Assembly: GCF_023101205.1 (NCBI RefSeq)
Contig: NZ_CP078078.1
Span: 3,543,411 to 3,607,410 of the forward strand
DNA from: Microbacterium aurugineum
Lineage (GTDB): Bacteria > Actinomycetota > Actinomycetes > Actinomycetales > Microbacteriaceae
Reading direction: 5' to 3'
Length of the DNA: 64,000 nucleotides
Within the stretch, counting starts at the first letter, position 1; every line of letters begins with the position of its first letter. Below, piece after piece: positions 16,942 through 25,783 of this stretch. A program made the translations under genes and the position numbers. Under the pieces are notes generated by a model. The model worked only from the letters and a program-made list of their open reading frames with translations. It had not been told where the DNA came from and searched no databases.

Positions 16942-18003
16942 ATGACGACAGTGGCGGTGCAGAGGCAGGCGCAGCGGCGTCGATCGCCTCTGGTCGGATA
17001 CCTGCTGCGGCGGGCCGGCACCTCCCTGCTCCTGTTGGTGGGCGTGACGATCGTCACGTTCGCGCTCACCAACCTGGTGCCGGGGGACCCGGTCTCGGCC
17101 GCGCTCGGTGAGGGCGCGTCGCAGAACCCCGCGACGCGCGAAGCGTTCATCAAGGAGCAGGGTCTCGACCAGCCACTGTTCGTGCAGTACTTCATCTACA
17201 TGGGGAATCTGCTCCGCGGAGACCTCGGCACGTCGCTGGTGACCGGACGCCCGGTCACCAGCGACCTCGCCACCGCGGTGCCGGCGACCATCGAGATCGC
17301 GATCGGTGCGATCATCGTCAGTCTCGCTGTGAGCATCGTGCTCGGCACCCTCGCCGCCTACCGTCGCGGACTGGTCACCGACCAGGTCATCCGCGTGGTC
17401 ACGCTGGTGGGCCTGAGCGTGCCGACGTTCTGGCTGGCGCTGGTCAGCTTCTACGTCTTCTTCCTGGAGCTGCGGATCGCTCCGGGCTCCGGGCGCATCT
17501 CGCCGTCGATCACCCCGCCGCCGCGCGTGACCGGGCTCTACACGGTCGACTATCTCCTGAACGGAGACGCGGTCGGGTTCTTCGACGCCCTCGCGCACCT
17601 CGCCCTCCCCGTCATGGTGCTCTCGCTCGTGACGATCGGCCTGCTGACCCGCTTCATCCGCACCTCGGTGCTCGAGGTCCTGGGCAGCGACTACGTGCGC
17701 GCCGCCCGCGCCAAGGGGCTCCCGGCCATGCGCGTGATCGTCGGCTACGTCCTGCGGGGCGCCTCGCTGCCGATCCTCACGGTCGTGGGTGTCGCGTTCG
17801 GAGCCCTGCTCTCGGGCACGGTGCTCGTCGAGTCCGTGTTCGCCTGGCCCGGACTGGGTACCTACGCGTACAACTCGGCAGCGAACCTCGATCTGCCCGG
17901 CATCATGGGGGTCGGTCTCGTGGTCGGCATCATCTACCTCCTCATCAACTTCATCGTCGACATCCTCTACGGCGTGCTCGACCCGAGAGTGAGGATCGCA
18001 TGA
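16942..18003 (+). CDS. DppB-type ABC transporter permease
   Basis: 353-aa permease. LLRRAGTSLLLLVGVTIVTF is the first membrane segment, followed by the family motif LVPGDPVSAAL; the EAA loop region is VLEVLGSDYVRAARAKGLPA. Six membrane segments. It lies 11 bases after the binding-protein gene and overlaps the next permease by 4 bases (ATGA). It forms the membrane channel with the DppC-type partner. Confidence 0.94.
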   Translation: MTTVAVQRQAQRRRSPLVGYLLRRAGTSLLLLVGVTIVTFALTNLVPGDPVSAALGEGASQNPATREAFIKEQGLDQPLFVQYFIYMGNLLRGDLGTSLVTGRPVTSDLATAVPATIEIAIGAIIVSLAVSIVLGTLAAYRRGLVTDQVIRVVTLVGLSVPTFWLALVSFYVFFLELRIAPGSGRISPSITPPPRVTGLYTVDYLLNGDAVGFFDALAHLALPVMVLSLVTIGLLTRFIRTSVLEVLGSDYVRAARAKGLPAMRVIVGYVLRGASLPILTVVGVAFGALLSGTVLVESVFAWPGLGTYAYNSAANLDLPGIMGVGLVVGIIYLLINFIVDILYGVLDPRVRIA

Positions 18004-18911
18004 GCCGCATCGCCGCCGCCACCCCGGCCGGTCGCTTCCGCTTCCGCTGGCCCCGAGCCTGGCGCACCCCGCTCGGCATCATCGGCACCGTCATCGCGGG
18101 CGCCTGGGTCATCGTGGCCTTCACCGCCCAGTGGTGGGTGCCGTATCCGCCGAACGCGCAGGTGCTGCCCCGTCTGCAGGCACCGGGGATCGACACGCTC
18201 CTCGGCACCGACGGCAACGGCCGCGACATCTTCTCCCGGCTGATGACGGGCGCGACGGTGAGCCTTCCGCTCGCGCTCATGCTCGTGATCGCCGCCATGA
18301 TCATCGGCACGGTCATCGGCGCCGTCGCCGGGTACTTCGGCGGCTGGGTCGACGAGACCCTGATGCGCATCACCGATCTGTTCATGGCGTTCCCGACCGT
18401 GATCCTGGCCATGGTGGTCGCGGCTTCGCTCGGACCTTCCCTCTTCAACGCGGTGATCGCCGCGATCGTCGTGTCCTGGCCGCAGTACTCGCGTGTCACA
18501 CGGAGCATCGTGCTGGGGCTGCGCGGGCAGAACTACGTGATCGCGGGCCGGCTCCTCGGACACTCGCCGGTGCGCACGCTGGTCGTCGACATCCTGCCGA
18601 ACATCGCCGGCCCGATCCTGGTCCTGGCCACGCTCGACATCGGCGCGGCCATCCTCCTCCTCTCCGGACTCTCCTTCCTCGGTCTCGGTGCACAGCCGCC
18701 GACGGCGGAGTGGGGGTCGATGATCTCCGCAGCGATGCAGAACTTCGACGCCTGGTGGCTCGGGGTGTTCCCGGGCCTCGCGATCCTCACGGTCGTGCTG
18801 GCGTTCAACTTCCTCGGTGACGCGATGCGCGACGTGCTCGACCCGACCGCGGAGATCACGCACGAGAAAGCCGACGAGCACGCGGCATCGGCGACGGGGG
18901 CGACGGCATGA
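18000..18911 (+). CDS. DppC-type ABC transporter permease
   Basis: 303-aa permease partner. N-terminal cytoplasmic tail, TM1 near residues 25-45, the hallmark LLGTDGNGRDIFSRLMTGA, and an EAA loop around NYVIAGRLLGHSPVRTL. The end is typical of the family: GDAMRDVLDPTAE. It overlaps both neighbours by 4 bases, so the whole set is translationally coupled. Confidence 0.94.
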   Translation: MSRIAAATPAGRFRFRWPRAWRTPLGIIGTVIAGAWVIVAFTAQWWVPYPPNAQVLPRLQAPGIDTLLGTDGNGRDIFSRLMTGATVSLPLALMLVIAAMIIGTVIGAVAGYFGGWVDETLMRITDLFMAFPTVILAMVVAASLGPSLFNAVIAAIVVSWPQYSRVTRSIVLGLRGQNYVIAGRLLGHSPVRTLVVDILPNIAGPILVLATLDIGAAILLLSGLSFLGLGAQPPTAEWGSMISAAMQNFDAWWLGVFPGLAILTVVLAFNFLGDAMRDVLDPTAEITHEKADEHAASATGATA

Positions 18912-19726
18912 GCGCCCAGGGAGCCACGGTCCTGCGCATCCGCGACCTCACGATCGACATCGGCCGTCCGCTGGTGAAGGGCGTCTCGCTCGAACTCGAG
19001 GCGGGTCGTGTCCAGGGGCTCGCGGGGGAATCCGGATCCGGCAAGACCCTCACCTCGCTCGCCGTGCTGGGGCTGCTGCCGCGGCAGGCGCGCACCGGGG
19101 GATCGATCCTGCTCGGGGACGAGGAACTCGTCGGCCTGCGTCGCCGCGCGCTCAACCGCGTGCGGGGCAAGCGGATCGCCATGGTGTTCCAGGATCCGTC
19201 CGCCTCGCTGCACCCGCAGCTTCCGGTCGGCCGTCAGCTCACCGATCACATGCGCGTGCACCTCGGGCTCACGGGCGCCGCCGCACGGGCGCGGGCGGTG
19301 GAGCTGCTCGAGACCGTGCAGGTGCCGAATCCCGCCGAGGCGCTGAAACGCTATCCGCATCAGTTCTCCGGCGGACAGCGCCAGCGCATCGCGATCGCGT
19401 GCGCCCTCGCGTGCGACCCCGAGGTGCTGCTGGCCGACGAGCCCACGACGGCCCTCGACGTCACGGTGCAGGCCGGCATCCTGAAGCTGCTGCGCGACCT
19501 CGCGGTCGAGCGGAACCTCGCGGTGCTGCTCGTGACGCATGACCTGGGCGTGATGAGCGCGATCGCCGACAGGGTGGCCGTCATGAAGGACGGGCGGATC
19601 GTCGAGCTCGCCGACCGGGAGACGCTCTTCCTCGATCCTCAGCACGACTACACGCGCATGCTGCTCGCGGCCCTGCCGGGCTCGCGGGTCGACGAGGCAC
19701 CGGAACAGGAGTCCGCAGATGAGTGA
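18908..19726 (+). CDS. DppD-type ABC transporter ATPase
   Basis: 272-aa ATPase. Walker A GESGSGKT, signature FSGGQRQRIAIACALACD, Walker B VLLADEPTTALD, switch His in LLVTHDLGVMSA. It lacks most of the C-terminal extension with the cysteine-rich metal site that longer DppD/OppD proteins carry. It pairs with the next ATPase to drive import. The stop overlaps the next start by 8 bases. Confidence 0.93.
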   Translation: MSAQGATVLRIRDLTIDIGRPLVKGVSLELEAGRVQGLAGESGSGKTLTSLAVLGLLPRQARTGGSILLGDEELVGLRRRALNRVRGKRIAMVFQDPSASLHPQLPVGRQLTDHMRVHLGLTGAAARARAVELLETVQVPNPAEALKRYPHQFSGGQRQRIAIACALACDPEVLLADEPTTALDVTVQAGILKLLRDLAVERNLAVLLVTHDLGVMSAIADRVAVMKDGRIVELADRETLFLDPQHDYTRMLLAALPGSRVDEAPEQESADE

Positions 19727-20558
19727 GGTCGCCGTCCTCGACGCGCAGGACGTGGTCGTGCGCTACCCGGGACATCCGCCCGTCGTCGCCGTGAACGGCG
19801 TGTCGATCAGCGTGGCCGCGGGGGAGACCGTGGCTCTGGTCGGCGAGTCCGGAAGCGGGAAGTCGAGCCTCGCCCGCGCCGTCGTCGGCATCGAGAAGAT
19901 CGCGGGCGGTGCCGTCCGTTTCCGCGATGTGCCCGTCGCACCGCTCGGCATCCGTCGTCGACCGACCGCGATGACCGGTATCCAGATGGTGTTCCAGGAC
20001 CCGTCCACGTCGCTGAACCCCCGACGGCGTGTGGGCGACCAGATCGCGGACGGCATCGCGACGGCACGGGCCCGCGGCGAGGCCGGATCGACGGTCGATG
20101 AATGGCTCGACCGCGTGGGGCTGCCGACCGAGGTCAGCACGCGCTTCCCCCACCAGTTCTCGGGCGGGCAGAAGCAGCGCCTCGCGATCGCGCGGGCGTT
20201 GGCTGCGCGGCCGTCGCTCCTCGTGGCCGACGAGCCGATCTCCGCCCTCGACGCCTCGACGCAGACGAGTGTCGCCCGGCTCATGCGCGACCTGGTCGCG
20301 GAGTCGGGAGCGGGGATGCTGTTCATCTCGCACGACCTCGCGGTGGTGCGACGCATCGCCGACCGGACCCACGTGATGTTCGGTGGTCGTGTGCTGGAGT
20401 CCGGGCCGACGGCGCCGCTGTGGGCCGCGCCGCAGCACCCCTACACGCAGGCGCTGCTGGCGGCGATCCCGGAACCGGACGGGGCCGGCCGCATCCCCGC
20501 AGCGCCCTCGGTCGACGACCGCACCGTGTGGGCGGAAGTGCCGCCGGTCACGTACTGA
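19719..20558 (+). CDS. DppF-type ABC transporter ATPase
   Basis: 279-aa ATPase. Walker A GESGSGKS, Q-loop FQDPSTSLNPRRRVG (a DppF/OppF marker), signature FSGGQKQRLAIARALA, Walker B LLVADEPISALD, switch His in FISHDLAVV. The C-terminus has the family sequence HPYTQALLAAIPEPD. Last gene of the peptide importer operon. Confidence 0.93.
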   Translation: MSEVAVLDAQDVVVRYPGHPPVVAVNGVSISVAAGETVALVGESGSGKSSLARAVVGIEKIAGGAVRFRDVPVAPLGIRRRPTAMTGIQMVFQDPSTSLNPRRRVGDQIADGIATARARGEAGSTVDEWLDRVGLPTEVSTRFPHQFSGGQKQRLAIARALAARPSLLVADEPISALDASTQTSVARLMRDLVAESGAGMLFISHDLAVVRRIADRTHVMFGGRVLESGPTAPLWAAPQHPYTQALLAAIPEPDGAGRIPAAPSVDDRTVWAEVPPVTY

Positions 20559-20578
20559 TCCTTTGAGGACGGGGCGGC

Positions 20579-20658
20579 CGAAACGGAGACGAACCGCGGG
20601 CGGGGCGGCGTGCCTCGCCCGGACACGCCGCTCCACGCGCGGATGCGCTCCGTTTTCG
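20579..20658. repeat. intergenic hairpin after the peptide importer
   Basis: CGAAACGGAG (20579-20588) pairs with CTCCGTTTTCG (20648-20658) with one bulged base, around a GC-rich loop. No U-run. It may slow or stop read-through into rpsF and resembles other intergenic dyads of this window. Confidence 0.4.
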
Positions 20659-20672
20659 CACAGCGGCCGCCG

Positions 20673-20703
20673 TTCAGCAGCCCGGGGCGCAATCCGCTAG
20701 ACT
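20673..20703 (+). promoter_or_regulatory. rpsF operon promoter
   Basis: -10 candidate TAGACT (20698-20703), weak -35 TTCAGC (20673-20678) with a 19-base spacer. It lies directly upstream of the structured rpsF leader, giving a 5' UTR of about 110 bases. Confidence 0.45.
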
Positions 20704-20712
20704 GTCCAGGTT

Positions 20713-20752
20713 GTCTGCCTTCCGGACTCCAATCGGGAATCCTGGGGCAGAC
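20713..20752 (+). ncRNA. candidate S6:S18 leader (rpsF autoregulatory RNA)
   Basis: The leader forms the stem GTCTGCC (20713-20719) / GGCAGAC (20746-20752) enclosing a loop with TTCCGG and ATCGGGAATCC. A conserved stem with a CCG-containing internal loop is the known binding motif for the S6:S18 protein complex upstream of rpsF in many bacteria. This would give feedback control of the operon by its own products. Confidence 0.6.
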
Positions 20753-20819
20753 ACGTGCACACACCCTCCTGCTCCCGGGAAAGTCCCGAGAGCCGTTCTA
20801 GTCCGAAGGAGGTGGGTAA

Positions 20820-21188
20820 GTGACGCACCAGTACGAACTCATGGTCATTCTGACCCCCGAGATCGACGAGCGCCAGGTCGCCCCGACGCTCGACAAGTTC
20901 CTGAAGGTCATCACCAACGATGGTGGCTCTATCGAGAACGTCGACATTTGGGGCAAGCGCCGTCTCGCATACGAGATCCAGAAGAAGAACGAGGGCATCT
21001 ACGCCGTCGTCAACTTCACCGCGACCAGCGCCGCCACGCAGGAGCTCGACCGTCAGCTGAAGCTGAACGAGCAGATCATGCGCACCAAGGTCCTCCGCGC
21101 TGAAGAGGCTCAGGCGATGATCGCTTCCGAGGCCAAGCGCAGCGAAGAGAAGGCTGCTCGCAAGGCCGCCAAGGCTGCGAAGGCCTGA
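20820..21188 (+). CDS. rpsF: 30S ribosomal protein S6
   Basis: 122-aa S6 of the small ribosomal subunit, which binds S18 on 16S rRNA. The family pattern is clear: [35 protein letters not shown] and [20 protein letters not shown], with a Lys/Ala-rich C-terminal tail found in actinobacteria. GTG start after GAAGGAGGTGGG, a near-perfect ribosome binding site. First gene of rpsF-ssb-rpsR-rplI. Confidence 0.98.
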   Translation: MTHQYELMVILTPEIDERQVAPTLDKFLKVITNDGGSIENVDIWGKRRLAYEIQKKNEGIYAVVNFTATSAATQELDRQLKLNEQIMRTKVLRAEEAQAMIASEAKRSEEKAARKAAKAAKA

Positions 21189-21193
21189 CGTCC

Positions 21194-21706
21194 ATGGCTG
21201 GCGAAACCGTCATCACCGTGGTGGGAAACCTCACGGCCGACCCCGAGCTGCGCTACACGCAGAACGGGCTGCCGGTGGCGAACTTCACCATCGCTTCGAC
21301 GCCTCGGAACTTCGACCGCGCTGCGAATGAGTGGAAGGACGGCGATGCGCTGTTCCTCCGTGCATCCGTGTGGCGCGAGTTCGCCGAGCACGTGGCGGGC
21401 TCGCTGACGAAGGGCATGCGCGTCATCGCGCAGGGCCGTCTGCGTCAGCGCTCCTACCAGGACCGCGAGGGCAACCAGCGCACCGCGATCGAGCTGGAGG
21501 TCGACGAGATCGGCCCCTCGCTCCGGTACGCGACCGCTCAGGTCACGCGCGCGGCCTCGACCGGCGGTGCCGGTGGTGGCGGCGGCGGACAGTCTCGCCC
21601 CGCGCAGCAGCAGGTGTCGGAGGAGCCGTGGTCCACGCCCGGCTCGTCGACCAGCGCGGATGCCTGGAGCACTCCGGGCAGCTTCGGCGACGACACTCCG
21701 TTCTGA
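21194..21706 (+). CDS. ssb: single-stranded DNA-binding protein
   Basis: 170-aa SSB. The OB fold covers residues 1-110: [57 protein letters not shown] Gly/Gln/Ser-rich linker follows, and the acidic tip FGDDTPF ends in the D-D-x-P-F motif that recruits repair and replication partners. ATG 21194 is 5 bases after rpsF; the position between rpsF and rpsR is conserved in bacteria. Confidence 0.98.
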   Translation: MAGETVITVVGNLTADPELRYTQNGLPVANFTIASTPRNFDRAANEWKDGDALFLRASVWREFAEHVAGSLTKGMRVIAQGRLRQRSYQDREGNQRTAIELEVDEIGPSLRYATAQVTRAASTGGAGGGGGGQSRPAQQQVSEEPWSTPGSSTSADAWSTPGSFGDDTPF

Positions 21707-21762
21707 ACAACTTCTGGATCCGGTCCGCAGGGCCGGCATCCGCTCATCACTAAGGAAAAACA

Positions 21763-22017
21763 ATGGCTGGAAAGTCGAGCGGCGACCGCCGCAAGCCGCG
21801 GAAGGGCGCGAAGAACGCTGCTCCCGCGAAGTCCATCCGGGTCGGTGTCATCGATTACAAGGATGTCGCCACCCTTCGCAAGTTCGTCTCGGAGCGCGGC
21901 AAGATCCGCGCCCGTCGTATCACCGGTGTCTCGGTGCAGGAGCAGCGTCTGATCGCCACGGCGATCAAGAACGCGCGCGAAATGGCGCTCCTGCCCTACG
22001 CTGGCGCCGGCCGGTAA
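21763..22017 (+). CDS. rpsR: 30S ribosomal protein S18
   Basis: 84-aa S18. Shows the family core [20 protein letters not shown] and [20 protein letters not shown], ending [10 protein letters not shown]. No zinc-type CxxC near the N-terminus, so this is the metal-free form. It partners S6 on 16S rRNA. The start follows AAGGAAAAACA. Confidence 0.98.
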   Translation: MAGKSSGDRRKPRKGAKNAAPAKSIRVGVIDYKDVATLRKFVSERGKIRARRITGVSVQEQRLIATAIKNAREMALLPYAGAGR

Positions 22018-22028
22018 GGGGTATCGAG

Positions 22029-22481
22029 ATGGCAAAGCTGATTCTCACGAATGAGGTCGCCGGGCTCGGTAGCGCCGGTGACGTGGTCGAGGTCAAGAAC
22101 GGGTACGCCCGGAACTTCCTCATCCCCCAGGGTTTCGCTACGGCGTGGACCCGTGGTGGCGAAAAGCAGGTCGCATCGATCCAGGCCGCGCGTCAGGCAC
22201 GCGCGATCCACGATCGTGACGACGCTGTCGCGCTGAAGAACGCTCTCGAGGGCACCAAGGTGCGCCTCACGGTCAAGGCCGGCAAGGAGGGTCGTCTCTT
22301 CGGCTCGGTCAAGACAGACCACGTCGCGGATGCTGTCGCAGCCGCCGGCCTGGGGTCGATCGACAAGCGCAAGGTGCACATCACCTCGCCGATCAAGTCG
22401 ACCGGCGACCACGAGGCGACCGTGCGTCTGCACGAAGACGTCACTGCAGTCATCACGCTGCAGGTCATCGCCGCGAAGTAA
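22029..22481 (+). CDS. rplI: 50S ribosomal protein L9
   Basis: 150-aa L9. N-terminal domain has the signature [20 protein letters not shown] (residues about 18-37); the long connecting helix follows, then a C-terminal domain with [21 protein letters not shown]9 binds 23S rRNA and helps keep reading frame. Last gene of the cluster and directly followed by a strong terminator. In many actinobacteria dnaB comes next; here it does not. Confidence 0.98.
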   Translation: MAKLILTNEVAGLGSAGDVVEVKNGYARNFLIPQGFATAWTRGGEKQVASIQAARQARAIHDRDDAVALKNALEGTKVRLTVKAGKEGRLFGSVKTDHVADAVAAAGLGSIDKRKVHITSPIKSTGDHEATVRLHEDVTAVITLQVIAAK

Positions 22482-22490
22482 CGCTGTTCT

Positions 22491-22526
22491 CGAACGCCCC
22501 CTCTCCTTCGGGAGAGGGGGCGTTCG
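22491..22526 (+). terminator. terminator of the rpsF-rplI operon
   Basis: Perfect 16-bp stem CGAACGCCCCCTCTCC / GGAGAGGGGGCGTTCG with a stable TTCG tetraloop, 9 bases after the rplI stop. There is no poly-U, as is common for high-GC actinobacterial terminators. Confidence 0.85.
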
Positions 22527-22576
22527 GCGTCTCCGGGGCGTGAGTGCACGGCCGCACGAGGACACGGACGTGATTT

Positions 22577-22591
22577 TGGATCCAGAATGCA
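22577..22591 (+). promoter_or_regulatory. GntR operator A (upstream of gntR)
   Basis: TGGATCCAGAATGCA, one mismatch (G for C at position 13) from the shared motif TGGATMCARWATCCA. It lies 33 bases upstream of the gntR ATG and 19 bases before the -10 candidate GATACT (22611-22616), so bound protein would cover the -35 region. Suggests autorepression. Confidence 0.65.
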
Positions 22592-22624
22592 GAGTTCGGT
22601 GCGATCATCCGATACTGTCGCTCC

Positions 22625-23356
22625 ATGGTGCAATCAGGAAACGTCGCGTCGGCGAAGGATCGGGCCGACGCGCTGCAGAGACTCGCGCAGCGGCACGGAG
22701 CCGGATACCGGTCGGTGGGCGCGATGGCGTACGACATCATCCGCGATGCGATCCTCGACGGCACGCTCCCGCCCGGGATGAAGCTGCGGCAGGAGACGCT
22801 GGCCGAGTCGATCGGCATCTCGCGCCTGCCGATCCGATCCGCGCTGATCCAGTTGGAGGCGGACGGCCTCGTGATCTTCCACGCCCGCCGCGGGGCGATG
22901 GTGCGCGCGTTGTCGGTCGAGGAAGCCACTGAGGTGTACCACCTGCGCACCCTGCTCGAGAAGGAGGCGCTGCGGCTGGCGATGGCCGAGATGACTCCGG
23001 AACGGGTCGCAGCTCTGCGTGAGCTCGCCCGGACCGCCGACGACATCTCCGAAGGCGGGGAGTTCGTGGAGGCGCGCACCGAGTTCTACGCGACGCTCTA
23101 CGACGCGCAGTCGCGTCCGCTGATGTGGGAGATGATCGAGCAGCTCCGTCTGAAGCTCGGCCGCTACGTGCTGGGCTGGCGTCTGGTCTCACCCGGCAGC
23201 CATGACCACTCGCACGGCGAGTTGATCGACGTGGTCGCCGCGGGCGATGCGGAGGAGGCGCTGCGCGTGCTCGAGTCGCACCTGAACCACGTGCGCGACG
23301 GCGTGATCGCGCTCCTGGACGCCGCCGCCACGGAGGCCGCAGCCGACGGATCCTGA
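22625..23356 (+). CDS. GntR-family regulator, FCD (FadR-like) subfamily
   Basis: 243-aa regulator. Winged helix at about residues 32-98: AYDIIRDAILDGTLPPGMKL, RQETLAESIGISRLPIRSAL, IQLEADGLVIFHARRGAMV. The all-helical FCD effector domain follows (VYHLRTLLEKEALRLAMAEM, then SHDHSHGELIDVVAAGDAEE and LESHLNHV), with the His residues that often hold a metal. No Shine-Dalgarno; the -10 candidate ends 8 bases before the ATG, so a leaderless message is likely. The same operator as in front of this gene recurs at five other transcription starts between 36 and 57 kb, so I infer it is the regulator of that set. The ligand is unknown. Confidence 0.9.
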   Translation: MVQSGNVASAKDRADALQRLAQRHGAGYRSVGAMAYDIIRDAILDGTLPPGMKLRQETLAESIGISRLPIRSALIQLEADGLVIFHARRGAMVRALSVEEATEVYHLRTLLEKEALRLAMAEMTPERVAALRELARTADDISEGGEFVEARTEFYATLYDAQSRPLMWEMIEQLRLKLGRYVLGWRLVSPGSHDHSHGELIDVVAAGDAEEALRVLESHLNHVRDGVIALLDAAATEAAADGS

Positions 23357-23385
23357 CACGCACAGTTCCGCGCCTCCTTCCGGGC

Positions 23386-23446
23386 ACACCTGTATGACTC
23401 CCGCACGGATGCATGGCGGGAACGCCGGGCACGGTCATACAGGTGT
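23386..23446. repeat. intergenic hairpin between convergent genes
   Basis: Perfect 13-bp arms ACACCTGTATGAC (23386-23398) / GTCATACAGGTGT (23434-23446), with inner arms TCCCGC (23399-23404) / GCGGGA (23416-23421). A third partial copy GTCATGCAGGTG follows at 23453-23464. Probably a two-way terminator for gntR and the kynurenine operon, or a small palindromic repeat. Confidence 0.6.
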
Positions 23447-23480
23447 CCCCGGGTCATGCAGGTGAGGCAGGGCCCGGGGC

Positions 23481-24755
23481 TCAGGTGACGGTGCCGCGGC
23501 GCGCGAAACGGGGTTCGCGCCAGATCTCACTGTGCAGCACGTCCTCCAGGGCCTCCACGGCATCCCACACGTCGGTGTAGGAGGTGTAGAGGGGGGTGAA
23601 GCCGAAGCGGATGAGGTCGGGAGCGCGGAAGTCGCCGATCACGCCGCGCTCGATCAACGCCTGCATCACCGCGTAGCCGTCTTCATGGCGCAGGGAGACC
23701 TGGCTGCCACGGCGGGCCGATTCGCGAGGAGTGACCGGCTCGATGCCCCAGCGCGGGGTCAGGCGCGTGTCGACGAGGGACAGGAAGAGCTCGGTGAGGC
23801 GCAGGCTCTTCTCCCGCACGAGGGTCAGATCCACGTCGTCCCAGATGTCGAGACTCGCTTCGAGTCCGGCCACCGAAAGCAGCTGCGGGGTGCCGACGCG
23901 GAAGCGTTCGATCCCCGCGGCGGGGGCGTAGTCGACCGTGAAGTCGAACGGGCGTGCATGGCCGTGCCAGCCGGTCAGAGCCGGCCGAGCGGTGCCGTGG
24001 TGTCGGGCGGCGGCCCAGATGAACGAGGGTGAGCCCGGTCCGCCGTTGAGGTATTTGTAGGTGCAGCCCACCGCGAAGTCCGCCTCCGCAGCGTTCAGGT
24101 CGATCGGCACGGCGCCGACACTGTGGCAGAGGTCCCAGATGACGAGCGCGCCCGCGGCGTGCACCGTGCGCGTGACCTCGGCGATGTCGTGCATCCGCCC
24201 CGTGCGGTAGTCGACCTGGGTGAGCACGACGACCGCGACACGGTCGTCGAGCACCTCGTCGAGGGTCGGTCCGTCGTCGGCGATCAGTCGACGCTCCAGC
24301 GGAACCCCGCCGCCCAGGAGCTCCTGCACCGCCTCGAGCATGTAGAGGTCGGTGGGGAAGTTCCCCCGCTCCGCGACGATCACGCGGCGACCGGGGCGGA
24401 GCCGGACCGCCGCGACCGCCGCTTGGAACAGGCTCGCCGACGTGGAGTCGCCGAGCACGACCTCGCCGACGTCGGCGCCGATCAGCGGTGCGATCCGGTC
24501 ACCGATCGTGCGCGGCTTGGCGAACCACCCGGCCTCGTTCCAACTGCGGATGAGCCCCGTGCCCCATTCTTCGGTGATGACCTGCTCCAGGCGTGCCGCG
24601 GTGTGGCGGGGGAGCGCACCGAGCGAGTTCCCGTCGAGGTAGATCACATCGTCCGGCAGCACGAACCGTTCCCGCATCGGTGCGAGCGGGTCGGCGTCGT
24701 CGAGGGCCAGGCACGTGGCGCGGTCGATGGCGGTGCGGGTCGGGGTGATGCTCAT
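23481..24755 (-). CDS. kynU: kynureninase
   Basis: 424-aa PLP enzyme that splits kynurenine or 3-hydroxykynurenine into (3-hydroxy)anthranilate and alanine. Seen: YLDGNSLGALPRHTAARLEQ near the N-terminus, the helix RSWNEAGWF, VVLTQVDYRTGRMHDI, the Asp/His PLP pocket VIWDLCHSVGAVPI, and the PLP-lysine in GCTYKYLNGGPGSPSF. Full family length. Last gene of the nine-gene minus-strand operon, 29 bases after the decarboxylase gene, whose product chain shows that 3-hydroxyanthranilate is the intermediate. Confidence 0.95.
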   Translation of the reverse strand: MSITPTRTAIDRATCLALDDADPLAPMRERFVLPDDVIYLDGNSLGALPRHTAARLEQVITEEWGTGLIRSWNEAGWFAKPRTIGDRIAPLIGADVGEVVLGDSTSASLFQAAVAAVRLRPGRRVIVAERGNFPTDLYMLEAVQELLGGGVPLERRLIADDGPTLDEVLDDRVAVVVLTQVDYRTGRMHDIAEVTRTVHAAGALVIWDLCHSVGAVPIDLNAAEADFAVGCTYKYLNGGPGSPSFIWAAARHHGTARPALTGWHGHARPFDFTVDYAPAAGIERFRVGTPQLLSVAGLEASLDIWDDVDLTLVREKSLRLTELFLSLVDTRLTPRWGIEPVTPRESARRGSQVSLRHEDGYAVMQALIERGVIGDFRAPDLIRFGFTPLYTSYTDVWDAVEALEDVLHSEIWREPRFARRGTVT

Positions 24756-24784
24756 GGAACAGTCCGTTCGAAGTCGATGCGGGG

Positions 24785-25777
24785 TCAGCGCCCCAGGAAC
24801 CGCAGCGCGTTGTCGCGGCGGATGGCGCGCTTCTGCGCCTCGTCGAGGAAGTCGGCCCGGTCGACGACGCTGCCGACCGGACGCTCGCCGAGCGGGTACG
24901 GGTAGTCGCTGCCCACCATCACCTGACTCGTGCCGAGCGTCTCCACCAGCGCCCGCAACGCGACCGGGTCGAAGACGACGCTGTCGACGCTGAAACGTTC
25001 GAGGTACGCCGACGGCGGCCGTTCGCTGACCCCGATGAGGTCAGGGCGCTGCAGCCACGCGTTCTCGAAGCGCCCGAGCCAGAATGCGAAGGAGCCTCCT
25101 CCGTGCGCGAACGCGAGACGGAGCGTCGGCGGCACGCGATCGAAGACACCGCCCAGGATCATGGCGATGATCGACAGGTGTGTCTCGGCGGGCATGCCGG
25201 TGAGCCAGCGTGCCATCCATCGGTCGAGCCGCGGCGAACCCGGCATGTCCCACGGGTGCACGAACACCGGGATGTCGTTGTCGGCGCAGTGCTGGAGGAA
25301 CATCACCATGCCCTCGTCGTCGAGGTCGCGGTCACCCACGTGGTTGCCGATCTCGACGCCCGCGTGGCCGGACGCGAGCGCACGGTCGGCCTCGGCGCAC
25401 GCGGCATCCGGATCCTGCAGCGGCACCTGGGCGAACGGGATTAGCCGCTCCGGTGCGGGGGCGCAGATCTCGAGAGCGAGATCGTTGAAGATGCGGGCGA
25501 CCTTGACCGCTTCATCCCCCGACTTGTCGTAGGAGAAGAACAGCGGGGTGGGGGAGACGACCTGCATCTCGACGCCGTCGGCGTCCATGTCGGCCAGGCG
25601 CGCCGAGGCATCCCAGCAGTCGTCGCCGATGCGGCGGAACTCGGTCTCGCCGAGCATGATCATCGCGTCGCGTTCGGAGTCCACGCGAAGGGTCGGCCAG
25701 AGACCTGGCCCGACCTGTGTCGACAGGTCGGGCCAGGCGCTCGGCACGAAGTGCGTGTGGACGTCGATCGTGCCCAA
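24785..25777 (-). CDS. 2-amino-3-carboxymuconate-6-semialdehyde decarboxylase (ACMSD)
   Basis: 330-aa metal-dependent decarboxylase of the amidohydrolase superfamily. It removes CO2 from the unstable ring-cleavage product of 3-hydroxyanthranilate to give 2-aminomuconate semialdehyde and so prevents quinolinate formation. Metal ligands: HxH in IDVHTHFVP, His in VFVHPWDMPG, His in LAFAHGGGSFAFWLGR (with the substrate-binding Arg) and Asp in VGSDYPYPLGE. Start is TTG 25777, 6 bases after the upstream dioxygenase stop. Context with the dioxygenase makes the assignment firm. Confidence 0.95.
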   Translation of the reverse strand: MGTIDVHTHFVPSAWPDLSTQVGPGLWPTLRVDSERDAMIMLGETEFRRIGDDCWDASARLADMDADGVEMQVVSPTPLFFSYDKSGDEAVKVARIFNDLALEICAPAPERLIPFAQVPLQDPDAACAEADRALASGHAGVEIGNHVGDRDLDDEGMVMFLQHCADNDIPVFVHPWDMPGSPRLDRWMARWLTGMPAETHLSIIAMILGGVFDRVPPTLRLAFAHGGGSFAFWLGRFENAWLQRPDLIGVSERPPSAYLERFSVDSVVFDPVALRALVETLGTSQVMVGSDYPYPLGERPVGSVVDRADFLDEAQKRAIRRDNALRFLGR

Positions 25778-25783
25778 GGGGCT

